From the NCBI GenBank assembly GCA_036787955.1, contig DAIQOI010000002.1, forward strand, positions 292,538-356,537: a DNA stretch of 64,000 bases. The letters run 5' to 3'. The notes beneath the pieces are model-generated. The model searched no databases. It was not told the DNA's origin and saw only the letters and a program-made list of their open reading frames with translations. This document shows, in pieces, positions 1 through 8,520 of this stretch; the first letter of the stretch is position 1, and each line of letters starts with the position of its first letter. The stretch comes from UBA2336 sp036787955 (GTDB lineage Bacteria > Bacteroidota > Bacteroidia > Cytophagales > Cyclobacteriaceae). Position numbers and translations under genes: made by a program.

Positions 1-170
1 GATCGCTGGTCCTCGTCCAGAAGTTGTGAGGCGGCAAGATCCCATCGAAGTTGAACCCTGGTGCTTACCTTATTGGCATGCTGCCCGCCGGGCCCGCCGG
101 CACGGGAAAAGGTAAACTTCAGCTCCGGAAGTAAGGTGGCCGGTTCGATTTTTTGAGTGCCTTCACCCAT
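1..170 (-). CDS. arfB: Peptidyl-tRNA hydrolase ArfB/YaeJ, N-terminal part (cut by window edge)
   Basis: This is the first ~56 residues of a class-I release-factor-like protein that rescues stalled ribosomes by hydrolysing peptidyl-tRNA. The visible signature is SRAGGPGGQHANKVST, containing the catalytic GGQ at about residues 28-30 followed by the NKV segment shared by RF1/RF2 and ArfB. GGQ lies close to the N terminus, as in ArfB and unlike full RF1/RF2, which supports ArfB. The gene runs off the window start, so the basic C-terminal tail cannot be checked. ATG at 170 is chosen; an in-frame ATG at 188 would add six residues. The frame stays open upstream to about 312 but has no good start codon. 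Confidence 0.85.
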   Translation of the reverse strand, partial: MGEGTQKIEPATLLPELKFTFSRAGGPGGQHANKVSTRVQLRWDLAASQLLDEDQR

Positions 171-314
171 ATTGCATTCGAAATACATAAATACACAATC
201 AGCCTTTAACCCGCGCGGAAGTACCTTAATCTGACTAAGAAAGCTATGGCCTACCTGAATTTCCAGCAGTTTATGCTGGTTTTCTGATACGGGGGATTTC
301 TCTTGTCTTTTCCT

Positions 315-704
315 TTAAAAATCGAGGAAGAGTTTGTACACATCTGTTTCATTCCGGGCGATGTTGCGCACCACAAAGGCCCCGCCCTCACCGCTGTTCG
401 TTTCCTCCACCAGGTCAAACCGGGTGCAGCCGGCAGGAAGACCGGTGAAAACCAATAAAAAACAAAACTTTGCACGTTGAGGCACAGGAGTCCACCAGGG
501 TGCGTAAGAAATGTTTTCCGCATGCACCAGGGTACTGCGGTGGGGTGAACCACAATCAATGAGGTAAGTGGTGGGCCATATTCTGACTACCAGGGGCGTT
601 TGGTTTGTTTGAAGCTCCACGTGCACATACACAAACGACTGTTCAGACACTGCGGTTCGAGTGCCGGGGTGTATTCGTGGGAGGTCTTGCACCAGGCCTG
701 CCAT
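315..704 (-). CDS. Conserved hypothetical protein (129 aa)
   Basis: A 129-residue protein with no signal peptide or membrane segment. It looks like real coding sequence: balanced composition, an aromatic-rich central part and an acidic C-terminal segment with CTRFDLVEE followed by VRNIARNETDVYKL. I recognise this C-terminal pattern as typical of small Bacteroidota proteins of unknown function, but cannot name a domain. It reads in the same direction as arfB, with about 145 bp between its stop and the ATG at 170, so the two may be cotranscribed. The start is the only ATG before the conserved part. No function is proposed. Confidence 0.6.
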   Translation of the reverse strand: MAGLVQDLPRIHPGTRTAVSEQSFVYVHVELQTNQTPLVVRIWPTTYLIDCGSPHRSTLVHAENISYAPWWTPVPQRAKFCFLLVFTGLPAGCTRFDLVEETNSGEGGAFVVRNIARNETDVYKLFLDF

Positions 705-837
705 GGGAATATGGATATTTAAAGTTAGTAATCATTTACTGATGCGTACAAGTTGTAGGCCTTTGTAATTTTTTTATAGCAGGCCATGCAGGGTGATTAA
801 ATATTTGTTACTTTTCGTTCATAAAACCATTGTTGCT

Positions 838-1092
838 ATGGCAAAGAAAAAAGCTACGAAGAAAGCGAAAGCCAAACCCAAAAAAGCAGCCAAAGCCAAG
901 AAGGCGAAGAAAGCCGTAAAAAAGTCGGCAAAAAAGGCGGTTAAGAAGAAAGCGGTTGCCAAAAAAGCAGTTGCTAAAAAATCTGCCCCGAAGAAAGCAG
1001 CACCTGCGCCTTCTCCGGCACCGGCCCCATCGCCAACTCCTTCGGCAGGCCCGCTGTTTGGAGGTGGAGAGGGCTCCGGTAGTTCTTTATAA
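838..1092 (+). CDS. Histone H1-like lysine/alanine-rich protein
   Basis: An 84-residue, strongly basic protein. Residues 1-60 are built almost only from Lys and Ala with some Val and Ser, in AKK/AKKA repeats like the C-terminal domain of eukaryotic histone H1 and bacterial HctB-type proteins. The last ~25 residues change to a Pro/Ala/Ser stretch ending in Gly-rich GPLFGGGEGSGSSL. Such proteins bind DNA electrostatically without sequence preference. The start ATGGCAAAG at 838 gives the compact basic protein; an upstream ATG at 793 would add a hydrophobic stretch unlikely to belong. A hairpin terminator follows at once. A very similar repeat occurs as the C-terminal tail of the aconitase at 36576-39038. 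Function as a nucleoid protein is inferred from composition alone. Confidence 0.7.
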   Translation: MAKKKATKKAKAKPKKAAKAKKAKKAVKKSAKKAVKKKAVAKKAVAKKSAPKKAAPAPSPAPAPSPTPSAGPLFGGGEGSGSSL

Positions 1093-1115
1093 TTTTTTGG
1101 CTTTCAACTACTTAC

Positions 1116-1145
1116 AAGCGACCCTCACCGGTCGCTTTTCTATTT
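1116..1145 (+). terminator. Rho-independent terminator after the H1-like gene
   Basis: AAGCGACC (1116-1123) and GGTCGCTT (1130-1137) form an 8-bp stem with a 6-nt loop, followed by a T-rich run. It lies between the H1-like gene and the convergent acyltransferase gene, so it may serve both strands. Confidence 0.75.
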
Positions 1146-1702
1146 TACAGATGTGCTAATCCCTGATGCGGGTATTTGCCTTTCACAGGGCGGAAAAAGC
1201 CGATGATGTGCCTGAAATCTTCTTCCATATTACCAGCAGGATAAAACGGTTCTGAAAAAATAACCTGTTTGTTTGCATAGTCGAGGGCAACCATGACAAC
1301 GGGCACTCCGGCCTGCAAGGCAATCTGATAAAAGCCCGTTCGAAGACGCTCCACTTTCTTTCGTGTGCCTTCCGGCGAGAGCGCAAGAACAAATGCATCA
1401 TGGCGGTTAAAAATCTCCACCACCTGCTCTACTAAGTTGCTGCTGGCGTGCCGGTCAACGGGCGTTCCGCCCAGCCAACGGAAAAACCAGCCGAACCACG
1501 GAGTGAAAAGTTCCTTCTTTCCCAGATAACGGGCATGGTTTAACCCCAGGGCACTGCGATACAGTACACCTATCACAAAATCCCAGTTGCTGGTATGCGG
1601 TGCAACAATAATCACGCATTTGCGTGGCTTAACCGGGAAGGCCCCCAGGGGATTGGGGTTCCATCCCATCAACCGGAGTATTAACCTGGCAAAATAACGC
1701 AT
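1145..1702 (-). CDS. Lysophospholipid acyltransferase (PlsC-like)
   Basis: A 185-residue member of the glycerolphosphate acyltransferase family, which transfers acyl groups to lysophosphatidate or related lysolipids at the inner membrane. The catalytic HX4D motif is HTSNWD near residue 36. The second block is LGKKELF with GGTPVDR, and the third is SPEGTRKK with the conserved EGT. It is shorter than classical PlsC (about 240 residues) and lacks a clear long N-terminal membrane helix. Short forms like this are common in Bacteroidota, so the acceptor lipid is uncertain. It lies 3 bp downstream of the sensor-kinase gene and is probably cotranscribed with it. Confidence 0.8.
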   Translation of the reverse strand: MRYFARLILRLMGWNPNPLGAFPVKPRKCVIIVAPHTSNWDFVIGVLYRSALGLNHARYLGKKELFTPWFGWFFRWLGGTPVDRHASSNLVEQVVEIFNRHDAFVLALSPEGTRKKVERLRTGFYQIALQAGVPVVMVALDYANKQVIFSEPFYPAGNMEEDFRHIIGFFRPVKGKYPHQGLAHL

Positions 1703-1705
1703 GAA

Positions 1706-4396
1706 TCAGGCTGTAATGGTCGTGATGCGGACGTTGCGCGGCAGCCGGATACTAAAGGTTGTTCCCTTATCGACCTCACTGGTAAACATAATCTCTCCGT
1801 TCAGTTTTTCTACTGCCTTCTTTACAATATACAAACCCAGTCCGTTTCCTTTAGAATAATGACTGCCGCGGAAGTACATGTCAAATACCTTATTGTGAAA
1901 CTCAGCAGGTATTCCATGCCCGTTGTCTTTCAGTTCAAGGATCACCGACTCATCTCCCTCTTCTGCGGTAAAGTGAATTTTCGGGTTAACGGGCGCGCAG
2001 AACTGTATTGAGTTTTCCAGCAGATTTTCAAGAATGACTTTCACCAGCGCGGGATAGGATTGAAATGGTTGGGTGAGTTTCACTTCACTGGTTACCAAAA
2101 TATTTTTGCGCTCAATTTCATCGCGGAAACTGTCGCATGTCGAATCAAACAATTCCTTTATCATTACCTGGCGGTAGTAAAGTTCCTGCACACCTACATC
2201 GCTGATAGATTGGAGTTTAATCAGCATCTTATCCAGGCTTACAGCTGTTTCGCGCACTTTGTCAAACAGCTCCAGGGCGTTCGGATCCTTTACGGTTATT
2301 TTGGCAACCTCAGCGAGCCCCATGAAGGTAGTCAGCGGCCTTCGGAAGTCGTGAGATGATCGATAAAAGAACGTATCCAGTTCGCGATAGGCCTGTTTAA
2401 GTTCCTGCGTTCGTTTTTGAATTTCCAATTCAAGGTTTCGGTTTATTTCGTTGATGGTTAGGTTGGCCTCCATGAGTTCTTCCGATTGCGACTGAATTTC
2501 TTCCTGCTTTTCGGCCAGCTCCCGATTCAGGCGGTTGAGTGTGCGGTTTGCCTCCGTCAGCTCTTCAGCCTGTGCCTGTATTTCTTCGTTTTGTTCTTTG
2601 ATTTCACGGTTGGCACGTTGCAGGTCTTTGTGCGATTTGTAAATACTCCAGGTCAGTGCAGAAACGAGAATCAACACCAAAATACCAGCGGCAAGCACCA
2701 AACGAAGATTGTTGATTTGTGCCTGCTGAAGTGCCAGTTTGTTTTCGCGAAGTTGTTTTTCCTGCTGTAAAAATTTTATCTGGTTTTCCTTTTGCTCAAT
2801 CTGATACAGGGCCTGCATTTCCGCAATTTTGGCGCGGGCTGAGGTAGAATAAATGCTGTCGGAAAGTTCCTGATGCCTGCGCAGAAACTCCAGGGCTTTG
2901 CGGTAATCACCGGTTCCCTCGTAATAATTTGCATAGTTGAAGCAAACATTTTTGAGCATAATGCGGGCATCGAGAGAGGTAGCAATTTCATAAGCCCGTT
3001 GCAGATACGGCAGGGCATCCTTATAGCGCTTTAACTTGATGAGTGAAGACGCAATGCCATTTAAAGTGATACCCAGATTGTATGGATTGATAATTTGCTC
3101 TTCCATGCTCACAACCTGACGTTTCAGTTCCAGAGCTTTTTCATATTGCCCGAGCGCATCATAAACCAGCGCAAGGTTAAATGTGCTGGCAGCAATCCCT
3201 TCCAGGTGCCCGATTTTTTCCCGAAGTGCGCGTGATTTTTCCAGCTCAGCAATGGCATCGTTGTATTTTCTATCAAGAAGATAAATCAGTCCCCTTACGT
3301 TATGACAGTTTGAGATGCCGTGCACATCGCCTATGGCCTCCCGCACCTGCAGCGAACGATTGATATATTCGAGCGCAAGGGGCAGGTTGCCCATTTCTTT
3401 ATAAACCCAGGCAAGTTCACTAAGTACCGCCCCCTCGCGCTGGCGTAAATTTTTGCTTTCGGCGATTCTTAAGGCTTCAAACAGATAACGGGGTGCCAGC
3501 TCCAATTGCCCCATCTCTTCGTATATCTCACCAATTCGTTGGTACACCTCGGCCTGTTGGGGCGGGTGAAAGTAGTCCTGCACCATATCAAAAGCTTCAA
3601 AGGCTTGTTCAAGTGCCTCGGAAAACCTGCTTTCTTTAAGGGCAAGCTCGGTGAGATGCAGGCGGCATTTGACTTTTAAAAACCAATCGGGCATGGAGTT
3701 TGAAAGGCTGCACATCTGGTTAAAAAACTGGCGTGCTTTCTCCAACTGCAGCAAATTGAGGCAGGCTTTGCCCGTATTTGCCCAGATTTCGGCCTGCACA
3801 TATCTGTTGTACTTTTTGTTAAGATGCTGCTGGGCGGTATGCAGCACCTCAAGCGCCTCCACATTTCTAAACTGAGAAATATGAAGCAGCCCCAGATTTT
3901 TATAAATAATTGCAAGCAACTCATCATCCTTGTAAGCCTTAGCCTCTGTAAGGGCAAGCTGAATATAAAACATGGCCGAATCGAACCGGGCCATGTCGCG
4001 GTAGGCATTGCCCATCATGTTGTGGTTGTAAATGGTAATGGCTTCGGCACCTTTGACCCTCACCGTATCCGAATAGCGGTAATACCGGAAAGCCGTAGCA
4101 AAATCGGCCTTGCTCACATGGCCTACACCCGCGTAACAGAGTGCACGCTTTAGGCCTTTTTTATAATTCACCTCCAATGCCTTTTTTATGGCGCGTTCGG
4201 CAAAAACCAGCGCGGTGCTATCGTCAACATCAAACAGGCTAAAGGCAATGTCGTTCATTAAATCTACCTGCCTTTCCGGATTGGACTCCAGCACCAGCAC
4301 CGTACGCAAGCTATCCGCTACCGGGGTTTGGGCCTCCGCCACAACAGCGGAGAGCATGGCTAAAAATTGTAAAACTACGTACCTGAAAAATCTCAC
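1706..4396 (-). CDS. TPR-containing sensor histidine kinase
   Basis: An 896-residue two-component sensor typical of Bacteroidota. Residues 1-22 look like a signal peptide. Residues ~60-540 hold tandem tetratricopeptide repeats, placing the sensory part in the periplasm. A membrane helix lies near 562-585 (VLAAGILVLILVSALTW). A long coiled coil (~590-670) leads to the kinase core. The phosphoacceptor is His682 in SHDFRRP. The HATPase_c domain shows the N box (ENLLENS), G1 (DNGHGIP) and G2 (GNGLGLYIVKK). There is no receiver or output domain, so a separate regulator must take the phosphate; none is encoded next to it. The signal sensed is unknown. It faces the next gene divergently. Confidence 0.9.
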   Translation of the reverse strand: MRFFRYVVLQFLAMLSAVVAEAQTPVADSLRTVLVLESNPERQVDLMNDIAFSLFDVDDSTALVFAERAIKKALEVNYKKGLKRALCYAGVGHVSKADFATAFRYYRYSDTVRVKGAEAITIYNHNMMGNAYRDMARFDSAMFYIQLALTEAKAYKDDELLAIIYKNLGLLHISQFRNVEALEVLHTAQQHLNKKYNRYVQAEIWANTGKACLNLLQLEKARQFFNQMCSLSNSMPDWFLKVKCRLHLTELALKESRFSEALEQAFEAFDMVQDYFHPPQQAEVYQRIGEIYEEMGQLELAPRYLFEALRIAESKNLRQREGAVLSELAWVYKEMGNLPLALEYINRSLQVREAIGDVHGISNCHNVRGLIYLLDRKYNDAIAELEKSRALREKIGHLEGIAASTFNLALVYDALGQYEKALELKRQVVSMEEQIINPYNLGITLNGIASSLIKLKRYKDALPYLQRAYEIATSLDARIMLKNVCFNYANYYEGTGDYRKALEFLRRHQELSDSIYSTSARAKIAEMQALYQIEQKENQIKFLQQEKQLRENKLALQQAQINNLRLVLAAGILVLILVSALTWSIYKSHKDLQRANREIKEQNEEIQAQAEELTEANRTLNRLNRELAEKQEEIQSQSEELMEANLTINEINRNLELEIQKRTQELKQAYRELDTFFYRSSHDFRRPLTTFMGLAEVAKITVKDPNALELFDKVRETAVSLDKMLIKLQSISDVGVQELYYRQVMIKELFDSTCDSFRDEIERKNILVTSEVKLTQPFQSYPALVKVILENLLENSIQFCAPVNPKIHFTAEEGDESVILELKDNGHGIPAEFHNKVFDMYFRGSHYSKGNGLGLYIVKKAVEKLNGEIMFTSEVDKGTTFSIRLPRNVRITTITA

Positions 4397-4483
4397 AATG
4401 AATAACTTAATGACTTCAAGCTAAATGATTTATTCGTATCTGCAAACAACTGTTTAATGGCGAAATTAACTTTAATTTGCCCT

Positions 4484-5275
4484 ATGCTTGGTAAACTATC
4501 TTTTGTGGGTAATTCGCGCCTGCAACAGGAAAAGCAAAAGGACTACCGCAATGTGGTAATTATACAGGTGGTTATCATCGTTATGGGAATGATGCTGGCC
4601 GGGCCACTGCTGGAAGATCCCCGAAGTGAACTCTCCAAATTCATTATTTCTGTATTTTCATTTTTCGGTGCATTGTACGCCTTTTTATTATGGGATTTAC
4701 TACGTAATTTTACCAATAATAACACACTCATAATCATTATTTTATTTGCACTTGTTGCAATTGTCACTTTTGGTATTCTCATCGAGTTTCCATACTACAA
4801 AGTAATCCACATCGAAAACCGAAGGCTGGCTCTGCTTATTATCCATGGTATCCTTTTCCCCATTGAAGTACTGGTCATCATTTACACCATACGCGATATT
4901 TTTCTCTCCGAGTTCCTTACCCCCGATAAACTATGGGGCTCAGCCTGTGTTTATCTGATGACCGGCATATCGTTTGGAAGTCTGTATGACCTGATCTGCA
5001 TCAGTGGTCTGGGAAATCTGGGGGTAGAACTGGAGCTGGGTATCCCTAACTATGCAGAATGTGTAGGCCACAGCCTCAGTTTATTGGGTGGTATCGACTC
5101 CCGCTATCCGGATGCCACGTACCTGATTAAGAATCTCGGAGTGATAGAGGGTCTTTGGGGTAGCTTATTTACCGTGCTGATTATCGGAAAACTACTGGGG
5201 CTGCCTAAACCCGAAAAGAAAGAAAAAGAAAAAGAAAAAGAAAACCAAAATCACGAAACATATGAACAACCGTAA
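4484..5275 (+). CDS. Multi-pass membrane protein, possibly channel-like
   Basis: A membrane protein of about 263 residues with five to six predicted helices: VVIIQVVIIVMGMML, IISVFSFFGALYAFLLW, LIIIILFALVAIVTFGIL, LLIIHGILFPIEVLVIIY, a helix with the loop TGISFGSLYDL, and a last helix near GSLFTVLIIGKLLG. The order of a helix, a Gly/Ser/Thr-rich re-entrant-like loop and a final helix recalls two-TM potassium-channel pores. No canonical GYG filter is present, so the channel idea is weak. The cytoplasmic tail is a Lys/Glu repeat. ATG 4484 is preferred because TTAATTTG, a -7-like box, ends about 4 bp before it; ATG 4457 is possible. The end overlaps the prohibitin-like gene by 14 bp, suggesting translational coupling. 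Confidence 0.6.
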   Translation: MLGKLSFVGNSRLQQEKQKDYRNVVIIQVVIIVMGMMLAGPLLEDPRSELSKFIISVFSFFGALYAFLLWDLLRNFTNNNTLIIIILFALVAIVTFGILIEFPYYKVIHIENRRLALLIIHGILFPIEVLVIIYTIRDIFLSEFLTPDKLWGSACVYLMTGISFGSLYDLICISGLGNLGVELELGIPNYAECVGHSLSLLGGIDSRYPDATYLIKNLGVIEGLWGSLFTVLIIGKLLGLPKPEKKEKEKEKENQNHETYEQP

Positions 5276-6080
5276 AATTCTTCCTTTTATTATCCTGGGG
5301 GTAATAGCCCTTTTTGTGCTGATAAGCATTTCATCCAGCCTTTTTTACACTGTTCAGGCTGATGAGCGGGCAGTTATCTTCTACAAATTCGGGCAGGGCC
5401 TGGATAAGCAAAATGTCATCCAGCCCGGCTTCCATACCAAAGCCCCCTGGAACGATGTATTTATCTATGCGGTGCGGGAAACAGCTGCCGATGAAACCAT
5501 GGACGTGCTGGACAAGAACGGGCTTCCGATTCATGTGGATGTAACCATCCGGTTCTATCCCATACCCGATCGGATTGGTTACATTCACGAAAAATTCAAC
5601 CGGAATTATGTAAATACCCTGATCATTCCCGAAGCGCGGTCGGCCGTGCGGCAGGTTATGGGCCGGTATTCGGCTGAAGAAATCTACTCAACCAGGCGGG
5701 CCGAGGTTGAAGCAACCATTAAGGAAGAGTGTGAAAAGGTGCTCAGCGAAAACAATGTACACATGGCTGCCCTGCTGATTCGCTCCATCCAACTGCCCGA
5801 ACAAATACGCATTGCCATACAAAACAAACTCCAGCAGGAGCAGGAGGCCCTGGCTTATCAGTTTAAACTGGAAAAAGAGAAAAGCGAAGCCGAGCGGAAG
5901 CGAATACAGGCCGAAGGTGAGGCACGTGCCAACAACATTATCAACAACAGCTTAACCGATAAGCTGCTGAAAATGCGGGGCATAGAAGCCACCCTGGAGC
6001 TGGCCAAATCGCCCAATACCAAAATAGTGATAGTCGGTTCAGGAAAAGACGGAATGCCGCTTATTTTAGGCAATAACTGA
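5262..6080 (+). CDS. Prohibitin / SPFH-domain membrane protein
   Basis: A 272-residue protein with one N-terminal membrane anchor (about residues 7-29) and an SPFH (band 7) domain. ADERAVIFYKFGQGL starts the domain, then come PGFHTKAPW, the central DVTIRFYPI, and a C-terminal Ala/Glu/Lys-rich coiled coil (KLEKEKSEAERKRIQAEGEA). These features match prohibitin and HflC-like proteins, which build large ring scaffolds in the membrane and modulate proteases such as FtsH. There is no neighbouring hflK, so this is a single-subunit prohibitin type. It overlaps the upstream membrane-protein gene, which may be a functional partner. Citrate synthase follows 76 bp later. Confidence 0.85.
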   Translation: MNNRKILPFIILGVIALFVLISISSSLFYTVQADERAVIFYKFGQGLDKQNVIQPGFHTKAPWNDVFIYAVRETAADETMDVLDKNGLPIHVDVTIRFYPIPDRIGYIHEKFNRNYVNTLIIPEARSAVRQVMGRYSAEEIYSTRRAEVEATIKEECEKVLSENNVHMAALLIRSIQLPEQIRIAIQNKLQQEQEALAYQFKLEKEKSEAERKRIQAEGEARANNIINNSLTDKLLKMRGIEATLELAKSPNTKIVIVGSGKDGMPLILGNN

Positions 6081-6156
6081 ACATGCGGTCTGTGAAGAAA
6101 GGCTTTCCCGTAGCGGTCAAACCTGTTATCTTTAGGCGATTTGAACAACCCCTTAT

Positions 6157-7446
6157 ATGAGCAAGACAGTTGAAATAATTATTGAAGGTAAATCCTATAC
6201 TTTTCCGGTTATTGAAGGCACTGAAAATGAACTGGCCATTGACATCAGCGAACTCCGCGACAAAACTGGTTATATAACCCTGGACATTGGCTACAAAAAC
6301 ACCGGCTCAACAAAAAGCGCCATAACTTTTCTGGATGGCGAACAGGGAATTTTACATTACCGCGGTTATCCCATCGAAGAGCTTGCCGAAAAGTCTACCT
6401 TCCTGGAGGTAGCCTACCTGCTGATCTTCGGTGAGCTGCCAACCAAAGCCCAGTACGATAAATTTACGGACGATATCACCAGGCGCACACTGGTTCACGA
6501 AGACATCAAAAAAATACTTGACGGCTTTCCTTCAACCTCCCACCCCATGGGTGTATTGTCATCCCTGTTTTGTGCGCAAACTGCCTTTTACCCCGAATCG
6601 CTTAATCCAAACCGGCCACCCGATGGAGTCTACCTCAGCATCATTCGCTCGCTGGGCAAAATGCCCACCTTTGCAGCATGGGCGTATAAAAACGCCATCG
6701 GCCATCCTGTTAACTACCCCGACAACAAACTCGATTATTGTGCGCGTTTCCTGAAAATGATGTTTGCCTTGCCCGGGCAGGACTATGAAGTAGACCCGGT
6801 AGTGGCACGGGCGCTTGATCAATTGCTCATACTTCATGCCGACCATGAACAAAACTGCTCAACTTCCACCGTCCGGATTGTTGGTTCGTCCAAAGCCAGT
6901 ATCTATTCAGCTATATCGGCAGGCATCAATGCTTTGTGGGGACCACTGCACGGCGGGGCCAACCAGGAAGTAATTATCATGCTGGAAAACATCAGAAAAG
7001 ACGGAGGCAACATTGATAAATGGATCGCCAAAGCAAAAGATAAAAACGATCCGTTCCGGCTAATGGGCTTCGGGCATCGCGTATATAAAAACTTTGATCC
7101 CCGTGCCAAAATAATCAAGAAAGCTGCCGATGATGTGCTGAATAAACTCGGCATCAACGACCCCGTGCTGGAAATTGCCAAAAAACTCGAAGAGGTGGCA
7201 CTCAGAGACCCTTACTTCATTGAACGCAAACTGTATCCGAATGTTGACTTTTACTCCGGCATCATTTACCGTGCGCTGGGCATTCCGGTAGATATGTTTA
7301 CAGTAATGTTTGCGATGGGCCGGCTTCCGGGATGGATTGCCCAATGGAAAGAGATGCGCGACCAGAATGAACCCATTGGAAGACCAAGGCAGATTTACAT
7401 CGGCCACAAAAAGCGCCCTTATATTCCTATTGAACAGCGTCAATAG
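6157..7446 (+). CDS. gltA: Citrate synthase
   Basis: Condenses acetyl-CoA and oxaloacetate to citrate, the entry step of the TCA cycle. The 429-residue length matches the type-II (hexameric) bacterial enzyme. Catalytic residues are recognisable: His265 in GPLHGGANQEV, His307 in GFGHRVYKNFDPRA, and Asp364 in NVDFYSG. The N-terminal beta domain with ITFLDGEQGILHYRGYPIEEL is also present. A -7-like box TATCTTTA lies upstream at about 6127, so the gene probably has its own promoter within the run of plus-strand genes. The TCA partner aconitase is in the window but 29 kb away. Confidence 0.96.
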   Translation: MSKTVEIIIEGKSYTFPVIEGTENELAIDISELRDKTGYITLDIGYKNTGSTKSAITFLDGEQGILHYRGYPIEELAEKSTFLEVAYLLIFGELPTKAQYDKFTDDITRRTLVHEDIKKILDGFPSTSHPMGVLSSLFCAQTAFYPESLNPNRPPDGVYLSIIRSLGKMPTFAAWAYKNAIGHPVNYPDNKLDYCARFLKMMFALPGQDYEVDPVVARALDQLLILHADHEQNCSTSTVRIVGSSKASIYSAISAGINALWGPLHGGANQEVIIMLENIRKDGGNIDKWIAKAKDKNDPFRLMGFGHRVYKNFDPRAKIIKKAADDVLNKLGINDPVLEIAKKLEEVALRDPYFIERKLYPNVDFYSGIIYRALGIPVDMFTVMFAMGRLPGWIAQWKEMRDQNEPIGRPRQIYIGHKKRPYIPIEQRQ

Positions 7447-7497
7447 CCGTTTTTTTGCCGGCAAAAACAACGCCTCCTGTACCCGAAAACCCTTGCT

Positions 7498-7761
7498 ATG
7501 AAGTTAGAGGATCAATTTACCCAAGCCGTACAACGCGTGGAGCGCCTCTCCCGAAGGCCATCGAATGAAGAACTGCTGAGGCTATACGCCCTGTACAAGC
7601 AGGCTACCGAAGGCGATGTTACAGGCGAACGACCCGGAGGATTTGATTTCAAAGGCATTGCCAAATACGATGCCTGGCTGGCATTAAAAGGAAAATCGCG
7701 TGAAGAAGCCATGCAGGAATACATTGTACTGGTTGACAACCTTACCGCTATTTATCAGTAA
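7498..7761 (+). CDS. Acyl-CoA-binding protein (ACBP)
   Basis: An 87-residue single-domain protein covering the whole ACBP fold of four helices. The ACBP signature LYALYKQATEGDVTGERP is at residues ~23-40, followed by KYDAWLALKGKSREEAMQEY, which carries the conserved Tyr/Lys residues contacting the CoA 3'-phosphate. These proteins bind medium- and long-chain acyl-CoA esters in the cytosol and buffer their free level. The gene lies between gltA and rsmE in the same direction, 6 bp before the rsmE start. ACBPs are patchy in bacteria but regular in Bacteroidota. Confidence 0.93.
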   Translation: MKLEDQFTQAVQRVERLSRRPSNEELLRLYALYKQATEGDVTGERPGGFDFKGIAKYDAWLALKGKSREEAMQEYIVLVDNLTAIYQ

Positions 7762-7767
7762 ACCCGA

Positions 7768-8502
7768 TTGGATTACCTGTTTTATCAGCCTGATATTTCC
7801 GGAGGCGCAGATGCCCTGTTAGGCGAAGAAGCAAAACACTGCGCCAAAGTGCTTAGAAAAAAAGCCGGAGACGAAATCCTTATCACCGATGGGTTAGGTT
7901 ATTTTTATACAGCCCGGCTGGTTGACGCACAAGCCGGATGCTGCAGATTTTCAGTTATCGGCAAACAATACTTTCCTCCCCCATTGCCGCAAATTATACT
8001 TGCCGTTTCTCCGTTAAAGCATCCGGACCGGTATGAGTGGATGGTTGAAAAATGTACCGAAGCAGGTGCCACTGCCTTTATTCCAACTATATTTTCCCGC
8101 TCACAAAAAAAACAAATTAAGGCCGATCGAATCACCAAGATCACCATCAGTGCAATGAAGCAATCGCTCCGGGCCTGGTTGCCTCAATTACATGCACCGG
8201 TTACGTTTTCCGAACTTACAAACAGATTTCCGCACAGCAAACGACTCATTTGTTCGGCATCGGGCCTTCCTCCCTCCCACTGGTTAAACGAAGTGCAGCA
8301 CACTCCCGAAATCCTGGTTACCGTAGGTCCAGAAGGCGATTTCACCGAAGAAGAGCTTCAAACAGCCAAAAACGAAGGTTTTTTGCCGGTAAGTCTCGGA
8401 CCCAACCGGCTAAGGACCGAAACCGCTGCTTTCGCAGCAACAATACTGCTTTCGGCTTTTTTGTATCAGAAATTAACTGGCAGCCTATCAGGGTCGCACT
8501 AA
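7768..8502 (+). CDS. rsmE: 16S rRNA (uracil1498-N3)-methyltransferase RsmE
   Basis: Methylates U1498 of 16S rRNA from S-adenosylmethionine. The 244-residue protein has an N-terminal PUA-like part (HCAKVLRKKAGDEI near residue 24) and a C-terminal SPOUT knot with VGPEGDFTEEE and the SAM-binding SLGPNRLRTETAA. The start codon appears to be TTG at 7768: no in-frame ATG precedes the conserved N terminus MDYLFYQP, and the previous gene ends 6 bp upstream. Confidence 0.94.
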   Translation: MDYLFYQPDISGGADALLGEEAKHCAKVLRKKAGDEILITDGLGYFYTARLVDAQAGCCRFSVIGKQYFPPPLPQIILAVSPLKHPDRYEWMVEKCTEAGATAFIPTIFSRSQKKQIKADRITKITISAMKQSLRAWLPQLHAPVTFSELTNRFPHSKRLICSASGLPPSHWLNEVQHTPEILVTVGPEGDFTEEELQTAKNEGFLPVSLGPNRLRTETAAFAATILLSAFLYQKLTGSLSGSH

Positions 8503-8520
8503 AATGTTTAACATTGTAGC

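Noticed and set aside
189..314. Open frame in phase with arfB upstream of its chosen start
   Set aside because: It has no ATG, GTG or TTG start, and no similarity to the N termini of ArfB proteins; it is treated as the gap between two genes.
5208..5256. GAAAAA hexamer run at the end of the membrane-protein gene as a phase-variation tract
   Set aside because: The unit is six bases, so slippage would not shift the frame; it only encodes a Lys/Glu tail.
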